From assembly GCA_025612375.1 (NCBI GenBank), contig JAAXKN010000013.1, positions 1 through 64,000 of the forward strand: a DNA stretch of 64,000 nt, in the 5' to 3' direction. This DNA comes from Ignavibacteria bacterium (GTDB taxonomy: Bacteria > Bacteroidota > Ignavibacteria > Ignavibacteriales > SURF-24). This document shows, piece by piece, positions 16,510-25,265 of this stretch (positions are counted from its first letter, which is position 1; the number at the start of each line of letters is the position of its first letter). Both the position numbers and the translations under genes were made by a program. Below the pieces are notes generated by a model. It was not told the DNA's origin. It did not search any database and was given only the letters and a program-made list of their open reading frames with translations.

Positions 16510-17249
16510 AGTTTTATCCTCTTTTTGTTAAACAAATAAGTTAACGTTTAGAACTACTGTTGCTCCTGCCAAGGCAAAGAGCAACCTTACGGATGTTTGA
16601 GGTATCCGCCGGCCTTTCTAAAGAAAGAATCTCCTGGGGGAGGTTTATTTTTCCGGAGCCTTCCTTAAATCTAAAAGGCACTTTATTTCTTGCCTTTAGA
16701 AAAAGAAATACGCCATTAATATTTAAAATTCAAGGGGCAAAATTATTGGGAATGACGGGAAGGGAAAAGAATAAAACAGAATTTTAATTAGCTGATATTA
16801 AACATTTTTAATTGAAAAAAATATCCGCCCATCTGACTTAAAATTAAAGGATTGCAAGTACAATTTCCCGCTCTGGAAATGTGAATGAGTACTGCCGCAG
16901 AAGACGCAATTTTGAGGTGCATAAATTTTTCCCGGAAAAATCGCATAATTTAATGACGTACCGATATAAATCTCCTCCAAAAAAATCTTCATTTATCAGT
17001 ACTTGTACTGATTCTTTTTATTAGTTTTTAATTTATATTTGACCGTCCAATTAAAATGTCAAAACAGCCTTATTGCCTTATGGCTGATTGCCGGAAAAAG
17101 GATGCTTCTTAATATTTATAGTCTGATGAACGCTGTATTTTTATCTCCTCTGACTATGGAGGAGTCCGGAAATTTATTTTGTATTCAATTCCATAGATAA
17201 TTTCTGTTTTTTAAGATGTAGTTCAGTATCAGGATTGAGGGGAAAGCAA
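16510..17249. promoter_or_regulatory. 740-bp gene-poor region with an 8+2+8 inverted repeat
   Basis: No convincing gene. Two ORFs of 64-75 codons (16560-16787 plus, 16798-16992 minus) lack recognisable domains; the minus one contains a CVFC segment but overlaps no good ribosome site at its ATG. At 16995-17012 ATCAGTAC-TT-GTACTGAT is a perfect inverted repeat, a plausible dimeric-regulator operator just upstream of that minus ORF and about 240 bp upstream of the two-component operon. Confidence 0.35.
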
Positions 17250-17480
17250 ATGGACAAAAAGCTGCTTAAGAAAGCTCTAAAGGAAGTGCTTAATGAAAAT
17301 TATGTTTTTTCAGAAGAATACCAGGATAAGTATTATCTCTCAAGAGAAATTTTGGAAAAACTTCCGTCTCTTAATGAGAAGCAGGTGTATGGTGCGATAG
17401 ATTTTGCAAATGGAGTGGTTAGTCCTCCCAGGAAAACAGGGCGCTTTATTGACGCTTTTATTTCTTTTATACAGGAATAA
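17250..17480 (+). CDS. Small acidic/basic protein leading a two-component operon, 76 aa
   Basis: GAGGGG lies 8 nt before the ATG at 17250; an upstream TTG at 17235 would leave no Shine-Dalgarno. The protein begins MDKKLLKKALKEVLNEN and is helical with no signal or membrane segment. Family unknown. It ends 2 nt before the kinase start, so it is co-transcribed and may modulate the kinase. Confidence 0.65.
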   Translation: MDKKLLKKALKEVLNENYVFSEEYQDKYYLSREILEKLPSLNEKQVYGAIDFANGVVSPPRKTGRFIDAFISFIQE

Positions 17481-17482
17481 AT

Positions 17483-18673
17483 ATGCTTGCTGCTGTATAT
17501 GCTATTAACAGCGTTCTGCTGGAAGAATTAAAAGAATACTTCAGTGTATTTAAGGATTTTAACAATCCAGTTTATTCCTCCATACTGGTGGCGTTGATTA
17601 TAGTAACAGTCCTGTATATTACAATGCGCAGCATCGTTTTTCCGCAGAGGGTAAAACACTCTCTTGAGAAGAAAAATCTCAGCCTGCAGAACACTCGCTT
17701 AATGGCTCTATTTGCCGATCTGGATCCCGATCCGGTTATAAGAGTTGATTCCACGGGGAAAATAATTTTTCTCAATCCTGCTGCATGTGCAAACGGGTTT
17801 GAGGAATATATGGGGAAGATTGTAACCGAAGTATTTCCTGATCTTTCAATTGGGTGGGACGAATTTATTTCACAAAATGGTGTTATTTCACTTTATGATT
17901 GTTTTAAGGATAAGCATTACGCAATCCACATAAATGGCATAAATAACCTGGAGATTGCACAGGTTTATATGCACAATGTTACTGAGCTGAAACTGAACCA
18001 GCAGGCACTCGAAAACTCAGAGCGTGAACTAAGAAATTTTTCCAGGTACCTGCAGGTCAAGATTGAGGAAGAGCGGCAGAGAATTTCAAGGGAACTGCAC
18101 GACGGTATCGGACAAAATCTTATTATCCTAAAAATGAACCTTCAAAAAAGCATTGCGGAACTTACAGGGAAAGAGGATTCTCCTGTCTACCTCAGCAATG
18201 CCCATATTATAGAACAGGCCATTACGGACCTGAAGAGTATGGCTTACAGTCTTAAGCCGCGGGTTCTTGAGGAAATCGGCCTCGTGCCGGCTCTTATATC
18301 TCTTGTAAGTACAATACAAAAGCAAAGTTCAATACACGGAGCAATCGACTTTATAAACCTAAAAGAAAGGCTTGAGCACGATCTGGAGACGTCAATTTAC
18401 AGGATTACACAGGAGGCGCTCAGTAATATTGTTAAATATTCGAACGCCGAAGAATTCAACATACAGCTAATAAATAAAAATGACTCGGTCCGGCTGATCA
18501 TTTCCGATAACGGGGATGGATTTGATGCGGACAATTGTAATAAAGGAATGGGAATTAAAAATATGAAAGAAAGAGCTGAAAGCCATATGGGAAACTTCCG
18601 CATCAGTTCTTCAAAAGAAGACGGAACGGTACTGGTAGCCGATTTGACAAAGGAGGCTTTGTATGCCGGGTGA
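17483..18673 (+). CDS. NarL/DesK-type sensor histidine kinase
   Basis: 396 residues. One membrane segment at about 28-50 (VYSSILVALIIVTVLYITM), a short PAS-like domain (~75-170; DLDPDPVIRVDSTGKIIFLNPAA), a HisKA_3 dimerisation helix with phospho-acceptor H206 in ISRELHDGIGQ, and an HATPase domain (DNGDGFD, GMGIKNMKERAE). The ELHDGIGQ box is typical of kinases that pair with LuxR-type regulators, and exactly such a gene follows with an 11-nt overlap. Confidence 0.93.
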   Translation: MLAAVYAINSVLLEELKEYFSVFKDFNNPVYSSILVALIIVTVLYITMRSIVFPQRVKHSLEKKNLSLQNTRLMALFADLDPDPVIRVDSTGKIIFLNPAACANGFEEYMGKIVTEVFPDLSIGWDEFISQNGVISLYDCFKDKHYAIHINGINNLEIAQVYMHNVTELKLNQQALENSERELRNFSRYLQVKIEEERQRISRELHDGIGQNLIILKMNLQKSIAELTGKEDSPVYLSNAHIIEQAITDLKSMAYSLKPRVLEEIGLVPALISLVSTIQKQSSIHGAIDFINLKERLEHDLETSIYRITQEALSNIVKYSNAEEFNIQLINKNDSVRLIISDNGDGFDADNCNKGMGIKNMKERAESHMGNFRISSSKEDGTVLVADLTKEALYAG

Positions 18674-19322
18674 TATAAGGATACTGGTTGCCGAAGACCA
18701 CAATATCGTCCGTGATGGAATAATTGGCCTGCTTGAAAACATGGCCGGACTATATGTGGTCGGCGAGGCGGCAAATGGAAATGATTTGGTTGAGAAGTAC
18801 TCTATGCTTGTCCCTGACGTCGTAATCTCAGATATTTCAATGCCGGGTATGTCCGGCATTGACGCCGTGATTGAGATCAGTAAAAAGTATCCCGATATAA
18901 AGGCTCTTTTTCTCTCGATTCATGAAGGCGAGGAATTTATTTTCCACGTCCTGAAAGCCGGCGGGAAGGGGCTGCTGAGTAAAAATATTATTAAAGGCGA
19001 GCTCATCTATGCAATCAAAGTTGTAGCCCAGGGAGGAAAATACTTCGGGAGCGGATATACGGAAGAAAAGCTTAAGGAGATTCTTGAAAGGAATACACCT
19101 GCAGATCCGGCTGCTGTTTTCCAGTTTACAGATTTAAGCCGCAGGGAAATTGAAGTGCTGAGACTTGTCTGCGACGGCTACAGCAGCTTTGAAATTGCTG
19201 AAGCCCTGGAGATTGGAAAAAAAACTGTGGATACCCACCGCTCCAGTATCATGAAAAAGCTGGGTGTGGAAAACACCTCCCAATTGATCAAGTTTGCCGT
19301 TAAGAACAGGCTGGTGATCTGA
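18663..19322 (+). CDS. NarL/LuxR-family response regulator
   Basis: 219 residues. Receiver domain with acidic E11-D12, phospho-acceptor D57 (VVISDISMPG) and KNI near residue 105; LuxR-type HTH at about 155-215 (LSRREIEVLRLVCDGYSSFEIA, then KTVDTHRSSIMKKL). It is phosphorylated by the overlapping kinase and activates transcription. The gene overlaps the kinase by 11 nt, and a coupled 47-aa ORF begins immediately after its stop. Confidence 0.95.
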   Translation: MPGDIRILVAEDHNIVRDGIIGLLENMAGLYVVGEAANGNDLVEKYSMLVPDVVISDISMPGMSGIDAVIEISKKYPDIKALFLSIHEGEEFIFHVLKAGGKGLLSKNIIKGELIYAIKVVAQGGKYFGSGYTEEKLKEILERNTPADPAAVFQFTDLSRREIEVLRLVCDGYSSFEIAEALEIGKKTVDTHRSSIMKKLGVENTSQLIKFAVKNRLVI

Positions 19323-19466
19323 ATGAGCAAAGGAATATTTTCTGTTTTTTTCAAAGACGACTATTTTGCTTTGAATTTAAGGAAATGCATGAGCTGGAGA
19401 TCAGGAAATCTTCAAACAATTAAAATTCAGGAAATATTTTTCAATAATAAAACACACTATTTATGA
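19323..19466 (+). CDS. Translationally coupled small ORF, 47 aa
   Basis: The ATG starts directly after the response-regulator stop (TGA then ATG) and the stop TGA overlaps the ATG of the next gene (ATGA). It encodes MSKGIFSVFFKDDYFALNLR and continues mixed aromatic/basic to KTHYL. No domain or membrane helix is evident. Exact coupling at both ends argues for a real gene or at least a coupling leader; neither junction would be expected by chance. Confidence 0.5.
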   Translation: MSKGIFSVFFKDDYFALNLRKCMSWRSGNLQTIKIQEIFFNNKTHYL

Positions 19467-20035
19467 ATGTCATACAAATAATTAAATATACTTCATCAGT
19501 TATATGGGCCCTTCCACCATTCAGACAGTATAAAGGAAATTTCTTTTACTACTTTTTGTTTGTTGCACTTTCTGATCCTATAGTGGTGTTGCTTCGTAGT
19601 CACCTGCGCTTGGTGCCTTCAAATATTTATTTTGTAATTACCTTTTTTGCAGCATTGGTTTCTATAATCTCAATTAATAAAAAGATTAAATGGCAACTTG
19701 TAATACCTGTTCTTATTGCAGTATTAACTCTTGGCCTTTCTATTCCAAACTGGGATATAGCATATATTGTGTGTATAATTCTTGTCCTTATATTGTATTA
19801 TTCCATTCGCCATACAATTGTTTATTCTGGAAAAAACAGGTATGTCAGTCTTTTTCATTTCCTTTTTCTCATTTATAATGCATCATTGCTTTTCAAGCTT
19901 GTAAATGCAATGATGGATCCCATCAAAGGGGCAACATATTATTTTTCCACAACTATCTTTGAAATTATGCTTGGAATACTCTTCTGCATTTTCAGAGAAG
20001 AGGATAAGCGCTTTGCCTTAAAACTGAGTAAATAA
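19463..20035 (+). CDS. Polytopic membrane protein, first of a tandem pair
   Basis: 190 residues with about six hydrophobic helices. It begins with a conserved-looking WALPPFRQYKGNFFYYFL segment and ends ILFCIFREEDKRFALKLS. Family not recognised; it resembles the membrane-sensing N-termini attached to some histidine kinases, but has no kinase. The start overlaps the 47-aa ORF stop, placing it in the two-component operon. Its closest visible relative is the next gene. Confidence 0.75.
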   Translation: MNVIQIIKYTSSVIWALPPFRQYKGNFFYYFLFVALSDPIVVLLRSHLRLVPSNIYFVITFFAALVSIISINKKIKWQLVIPVLIAVLTLGLSIPNWDIAYIVCIILVLILYYSIRHTIVYSGKNRYVSLFHFLFLIYNASLLFKLVNAMMDPIKGATYYFSTTIFEIMLGILFCIFREEDKRFALKLSK

Positions 20036-20089
20036 TAGAGCTCCGGCTCCCAAGGCCCAAAGTAAAAGTAAATAAACTGGGGAAAACTT

Positions 20090-20680
20090 ATGAATATTGG
20101 TTATATAATTGTGGATTTAGCATGGTTTGTGTGGCTTCTTCCGCCTTTCAGACAATACAAGGGAAATTTCTTCTACTACTTTCTTATTATGGGGTTGTCT
20201 GATCCTGTTGGCATGTTTTTGCGTTACTTGCATATATCATATCCTTATGCATTATATGCATTTGTATCGGGTGTATTGCTGGTCTCTGTGATTGCAATAA
20301 ATAATAAAATCAGGTGGGCTGTGATACTTCCTTTTCTTGCGGGAACTTTAGCCCTGGGATTATTCTATCGCCAAAGAGATATAGGCCTGATTACAGCAGC
20401 AAACTTTATTATTCTATTTTTCTATGTGATTCGCTACGTAACAGTTTTTGCTTCCAAATACAGGTATGTAAGTTTTTTCCATATTCTTTTATTAGTCTAT
20501 AATGCATCCTTGATTTTCAAGATGATCAATTTTGTTTTAGACTATCAAAAAGGGCTGCTTTATTTCTTTTTTTCATCTGCCTTTGGAATTGCCGTGGCCA
20601 TTCTGTTCTGCATTTTCAGAGAAGAAGATAAACGATTTTCCGTTAAATTGTCCGGACCTGAAGAAAGTGAAGTAATGTGA
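20090..20680 (+). CDS. Polytopic membrane protein, paralogue of its neighbour
   Basis: 196 residues, about six hydrophobic helices. It shares PPFRQYKGNFFYYFL, the central YVSFFHILLLVYNASLIFK region and the end AILFCIFREEDKRF with the preceding protein, so the pair arose by tandem duplication. GGGG lies 8 nt before the ATG. Last gene of the operon; a strong terminator follows. Confidence 0.75.
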   Translation: MNIGYIIVDLAWFVWLLPPFRQYKGNFFYYFLIMGLSDPVGMFLRYLHISYPYALYAFVSGVLLVSVIAINNKIRWAVILPFLAGTLALGLFYRQRDIGLITAANFIILFFYVIRYVTVFASKYRYVSFFHILLLVYNASLIFKMINFVLDYQKGLLYFFFSSAFGIAVAILFCIFREEDKRFSVKLSGPEESEVM

Positions 20681-20720
20681 CATACTGAGCAATAGTAATA
20701 AACGGGTAAAGAATGATAAA

Positions 20721-20753
20721 AGAAAAGGCAGAAGTAAGATTTCTGCCTTTTCT
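20721..20753. terminator. Bidirectional intrinsic terminator
   Basis: AGAAAAGGCAGAA and TTCTGCCTTTTCT form a perfect 13-bp stem with a 7-nt loop between convergent genes; GTTTT follows on the plus strand. Confidence 0.85.
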
Positions 20754-20779
20754 GTTTTAAATTACAAACAGCTTAACAT

Positions 20780-22056
20780 TTATTCCAGAATCAGGCTCAT
20801 CGTTTCATAGTTTAGCGTCATTCTGTCGAATTGTCCAATTATATCCTTCCCTAGATTGCCGTAAAAATACTGGTCGTTTTCATCCAGCGGTTCGGTAAGG
20901 ACAGTCACCTGTCCGAGTCCCGCATTCCGGCCTGAAATGTTTATATTGAAGTTCTTAAGCCTGTAAACAGTTAGTTTCCTAGAGCCCCCGGCGCCAGCCA
21001 GTTCCTTGGTCTGCATTTCTGAATTTTCTTTAATGCTTTGTTCGTAATTCCGGAAGAACGACTGGTAGAGCACAGAATTCTTGGCTCCCGTATCCAGGTT
21101 AAAAGAAAGTTTTTTGCCGTCAAATTCTCCAAGAATTATGGGGGATAGACCCGACAGGCACATATTCTGAAGCATATGCCTTCCGGCCTTTTCCGGAATT
21201 ATCAGGCTGTCGGTTCTGGTAAGTGTTACTTCACCCAGGCTTTCAATTACAGGGAATCCGATTATACCGTTGCACTGGTAGTTAAATGAAGGAACAGAAA
21301 GGTCGCTGTCGTTAAATACCAGAAAAACCGAATTTTCTATTACCGCATTACCGATCTTGATAGCCGGGGCAATACCGAGCGAGGCGTAAACCGTGTTTCC
21401 TGTAAAAGCATTTACTGCAATTGAATCACCAACAATTTTGAAATTGAGCATCCGCGCGTAGGATTTTGTTATGCTAGAAATCCCGGCACCAGTGTCAAAA
21501 ATAAAATCAAGCTTATCGCCGTTTATCTCAACAGGAATATTTGTCAGACCGACCTTATCCTTTTCAGTCTTTATTTTTGTATCGCCCTTTAAGCTTACCG
21601 ACTGGGGAGGGACCTCACTAAATGCCTTCCAGAGCCTGACGGAATTCCTTATGTCCTCGATCTTTTCCTCTTCAAGAAAGGAGGTAAACCTGTCCAGCAT
21701 TACCTGGTAGCTTTCAGCTGCTTTTTTGTATTGGTAAGACTTGACATAATTATCGGCTAGTATATCATAGCTTTCTATCATATACTCGGCGTTTGAATTA
21801 TTGCCCGTTATATCAATGTACTTTTTTATATAACTAATCGATTTGTCGAGCTGATTAAACTTGTTACTTACGGCACCCTTCAAAAATAGTATTAAAGGGG
21901 AATCTTCTGAAGTATCCTTTTCCAGAGAATCCCTCAGTTCAAAATATTTTTTGCTTTCAAACAACTTTTTAAGATCGGATAGGATTCAACCCTATGCGGA
22001 AGAGCTGCGGACAAAAGGAGTAACAAGAGCCCTGAAAATAAAATCCTTAAGTTCAT
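20780..22056 (-). pseudogene. Two-domain aspartyl protease split by a one-base frameshift
   Basis: The main frame (21964-20780, 394 codons from a TTG) has a TPR-like helical N-terminus and two retropepsin-type halves, each with the catalytic DTGA motif (residues 157-160 and 291-294), plus NGIIGFPV. It lacks a signal peptide. In the -1 frame an ATG at 22056 with GGGGGAG 7 nt upstream encodes MNLRILFSGLLLLLLSAAL, a clear signal peptide. Adding one A to the A5 run (plus-strand T5, 21966-21970) joins them as ...PILKKLFESKKYFELRD. Intact length would be about 425 residues, a periplasmic or surface protease. The lesion may be a sequencing or assembly error, a real mutation or slippage. Confidence 0.75.
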
Positions 22057-22172
22057 TATTTCTCCCCCTGAGTTTTGCAGTATAATTTAAGTATTTAATT
22101 GCGCTTTGGGTATAGCCTGAAAGCGGAAAAATCCGTACCGTTAAAATTCATTACATCGTGGTTATTTAAAAT

Positions 22173-22217
22173 GCAAAAACCCTGAAGGTTTCTTACATAT
22201 TTCCTTCAGGGTTTTGC
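22173..22217 (-). terminator. Terminator of the efflux operon
   Basis: GCAAAACCCTGAAGG (read on the minus strand) pairs with CCTTCAGGGTTTTTGC across a loop containing ATATGTAAG. It begins about 25 bp after the outer-membrane factor gene. Confidence 0.75.
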
Positions 22218-22240
22218 ACTTTTCTTGTGAGTACAGTTTC

Positions 22241-23551
22241 TTACCGTTCTTTCCAGAGTTTGTCGCCTGCAGCTCTTTGGAGCTGATAGCGGCTCATGAT
22301 GTTTTTATAGATAATCTGCAATTCCGAGAGTCTTGCCTCAGTAAGACCCGTCTGCGCATCTAGAAGGTCCAGGTTGCTGATCACGCCGTCTCTGTACTGA
22401 AGTTCTGCTTTTTGCAAAGCCTTCTGCGCGTGAAGCACCTGAATTCTTACAGTTTCAAGCTGCTGCTTTGCCGCATTGATGTCTGAAACTGCACGGTTAA
22501 CCTCGGCCCTTATGCCAAGTGCAACGTCACTCGTATGGGCAAGTGACGACTGTAAGTTTGCTTCTGCCTCTTCAAGCAGGTAACGCGAGCGTTCGCCGTT
22601 ATAGATCGGATACCTGAATATGACCGCGGCAGTCCAGTTACCCCTTAATACATCAAGATTTGGGATATAGCCGTTCTTAAAACCGTATGCAGCTCCTAAA
22701 CTTACCGTAGGTTTATCCGACATACGGGCTACATTTTTCTGCTTGTCTGCACTCATCTGGAGGTCGCGTGCAAGCTTTACTTCGCCTCTTTGATTAATCG
22801 CAACATTTATCAGTGAATCGGCTTTAATGGTTTCAGGTACAAAGTTAAAACTTCCTGAAACGTTTACAGGAGCATTCTCCTGAAGCCCCATGAGGCTTCT
22901 AAGAATAATTTCCTGTTTGCTGATTTCATTTAAGATGTCTGTTTTCTGATTCATGGCAGACGAAACCCTGACCTCTGTAGTCGAAACGTCGAAATCAGTT
23001 GCCGTTCCGGAGGAGACCTTTGCCTGCGTTACCTGCAGGTGGCTGTTCAGATCAGCTATCTGCTGGTCTTTTACGGTCAGGCTCTGCTTCAGGAATAATA
23101 GAGAATAAAATGCCTGTACGGTCTGATAGGATAAATTTGTTTTAATGACTTCGAGGTTGTCCTGAGCCGAATATTTATACGAAGCCGTCAGGTCACGCAC
23201 AGCATCACGCTGTCCGAAATCATAAACCAGGTATTTGCCGCTTAAGTGCGCATCATAATTGTTCTCTGGATAGAGCTTTGCAGAAAGGCCTCCAAACTGG
23301 AATGAAGGCACAGGGCCTATCCTGGTGTAAGAGGCATCAGCTTCCACTTCAGGCTGATAGGAAGTAGACTGTTGTTTAATTCTTGCCTCAGCTGTTCCGA
23401 TAAGGCTTTGGGCCTGTTTAATAGCTGGATGATTCTGCAGCGTAAGCTCAATTGCACTTGTTAAACTAATAGAATCCGCAGAAACACCCTGCGCATTGGT
23501 ATTATGTGCAAAAACAAAAATTACAAGTAATGCCAAAAGTGTATTTTTCAT
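22241..23551 (-). CDS. TolC-family outer-membrane efflux protein
   Basis: About 436 residues with signal peptide (KNTLLALLVIFVFAHNTNA). It has the long alternating coiled-coil and beta segments of the OEP family in two repeats, with typical motifs such as ALQNHPAIKQAQSL near the N-terminus and AELQYRDGVISNLDLLDAQTGLTEAR near the end. It forms a trimeric outer-membrane channel with the EmrAB pump. GAGGA lies 6 nt before the ATG at 23551, favouring it over the TTG at 23563. Last gene of the operon; the 99-bp gap before it holds no recognisable site. Confidence 0.93.
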   Translation of the reverse strand: MKNTLLALLVIFVFAHNTNAQGVSADSISLTSAIELTLQNHPAIKQAQSLIGTAEARIKQQSTSYQPEVEADASYTRIGPVPSFQFGGLSAKLYPENNYDAHLSGKYLVYDFGQRDAVRDLTASYKYSAQDNLEVIKTNLSYQTVQAFYSLLFLKQSLTVKDQQIADLNSHLQVTQAKVSSGTATDFDVSTTEVRVSSAMNQKTDILNEISKQEIILRSLMGLQENAPVNVSGSFNFVPETIKADSLINVAINQRGEVKLARDLQMSADKQKNVARMSDKPTVSLGAAYGFKNGYIPNLDVLRGNWTAAVIFRYPIYNGERSRYLLEEAEANLQSSLAHTSDVALGIRAEVNRAVSDINAAKQQLETVRIQVLHAQKALQKAELQYRDGVISNLDLLDAQTGLTEARLSELQIIYKNIMSRYQLQRAAGDKLWKER

Positions 23552-23650
23552 CAATTTCCTCAAAACTAAAATATTCCGGTTTAAGTAATTAAGGCAGAGG
23601 GAGTTCTTATAAATGCTCTTCTTTACCTTTACCTCTTCCTTTACTTTTCT

Positions 23651-25264
23651 TTATTCCATTGCCGCAACGTGTTCGCCCTTTTCGCCTTTTTTCTTTTTAT
23701 ATCTAAGAAAGAACAGGGGAATGAGGCAAAGAAGTGTTATTCCTGCAGCCAGAAGAAAGTCATCATTTATTGCCTGAACAAATGCCTGATTTGCAATGTG
23801 CTGTACGATGAGCGCCTGCGATCTGTTTGCAACTTCACTGCCTGCCCCGCCAACGGACTGTTGTACAAAATGTCCCACGCCATATTGTACCTGCTGAAAA
23901 GTTGGGGAATAGCGGTTTACAGATTCTCCAAGTGCCTGTGTATGGAACAGTATCCTGCGTGTGAGCATTGTTCCAAAAATGGCTACTCCGAAACTTCCTC
24001 CAATCTGTCTTATAACATTAAACAATCCCGATGCCTGAGCCATTTTTTGCTTTGGTATATCTGCCAGCGCAATAGTGCTTAATGGAGTAAACATCATTCC
24101 CATTGCAAGACCTCTTATATAGAGGGGCAGCATTATCTGTGCATGTTCAGAAAAAAGGGAAAGAAAATTGTTAAGATAAAGACTGAAGGCCAAAAGCATG
24201 AGTCCAATGAACGCCGGGATCTTTGGATTAATTTTATCGGCAAGAAATCCGGAAATAGGAGACATTACCGCCTGGAGCACTCCGACGGGGAAAAAAACAA
24301 GTCCTGCCTGAAGCGCCGTATAGTCAAGCGAATTCTCCAGGAAAAGCGGCAGCAGGAATGTGCTCCCGAAAAGTCCCATACCAAAGATGAACAATATTGC
24401 ATTAGTAACCGAAAAGTTAAAATTTTTAAGAAGATTTAACTCGATCAAAGGATGCTTCGCTGTTAAATCTGTTGCCAGAAATACAGTAAAGCCAATAATT
24501 GACAGGGCAAAACAGATGAGTATAAATGAGGAAGTCCAGCCTCCCGTATTCCAGGATGCATTCCCGTTTGAGAGTGCTAGCAGAAGGAATGTAAGAAACA
24601 CCGTCATGGAAATAAATCCCAGAAAGTCAAAAGAGCGTGTATGTTCAGTCTTGTATTCTCTCTGGATTATATAAGTTGCAGCCATACCGAGAATTCCAAC
24701 GGGAATATTCACGTCAAAAATTGAATGCCAGCTGTAATTGTCAATCAGATATCCGCCTATCATGGGCCCTAAGGACACCGAAGCCGCAGCAGCAATTCCC
24801 CAGAATCCAAGTGCAATGCCTCTTTTCTCCGGCGGGAATTCGCGCGTTACGATTGCCATGCCAACCGGCATCAGAAATCCTGCACCTGCTCCCTGGACGA
24901 GCCGGAAGGCAATGAGCGCGTTTTCATCCCAGGAGAGGCTGCACAAAAACGATCCGAATGTAAAGAGAAACAGAGCCAGAAAGTACGTCCTCTTGTATCC
25001 AAAGTGATCTGCAACCCAGCCTGAAGTGGGCAGCATGACGGCAAAAACCAGAAGGTAAGCAGTCAGGACCCATTCAATTTTGTCCACGCTGGTCCCGAAT
25101 GCCGTCATAATCTTTGTCAGTCCCACGTTCACGATCGTTGAATCCAGCACTGCCATGAAAGTGCCGACCATGATATTTGCAAGTACCCACCATTTATAAG
25201 AAGGATGCTCCTGATCAAGCTTCAGGAAGCCTTTCTTCCTGTGTCTAAGCTGATTCTGAGCCAT
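23651..25264 (-). CDS. emrB: DHA2-family MFS drug exporter (EmrB/QacA type)
   Basis: 537 residues with 14 predicted membrane helices. Motif D-like LDSTIVNVGLTKI in the first helix, the TAYLLVFAVMLPTSGWVADHFGYKR loop (motif A) and RLVQGAGAGFLMPVGMAIV mark the DHA2 family. It exports hydrophobic toxins using the proton gradient, coupled to EmrA and the TolC homologue. It starts 1 nt after the emrA stop. The C-terminus is charged and cytoplasmic. Confidence 0.95.
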   Translation of the reverse strand: MAQNQLRHRKKGFLKLDQEHPSYKWWVLANIMVGTFMAVLDSTIVNVGLTKIMTAFGTSVDKIEWVLTAYLLVFAVMLPTSGWVADHFGYKRTYFLALFLFTFGSFLCSLSWDENALIAFRLVQGAGAGFLMPVGMAIVTREFPPEKRGIALGFWGIAAAASVSLGPMIGGYLIDNYSWHSIFDVNIPVGILGMAATYIIQREYKTEHTRSFDFLGFISMTVFLTFLLLALSNGNASWNTGGWTSSFILICFALSIIGFTVFLATDLTAKHPLIELNLLKNFNFSVTNAILFIFGMGLFGSTFLLPLFLENSLDYTALQAGLVFFPVGVLQAVMSPISGFLADKINPKIPAFIGLMLLAFSLYLNNFLSLFSEHAQIMLPLYIRGLAMGMMFTPLSTIALADIPKQKMAQASGLFNVIRQIGGSFGVAIFGTMLTRRILFHTQALGESVNRYSPTFQQVQYGVGHFVQQSVGGAGSEVANRSQALIVQHIANQAFVQAINDDFLLAAGITLLCLIPLFFLRYKKKKGEKGEHVAAME

Positions 25265-25265
25265 G

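Noticed and set aside
16560-16787. 75-codon plus-strand ORF
   Set aside because: No recognisable domain and no convincing ribosome site or context.
16798-16992. 64-codon minus-strand ORF with a CVFC segment
   Set aside because: No family, no ribosome site at its ATG and only one Cys pair; chance ORF is likelier.
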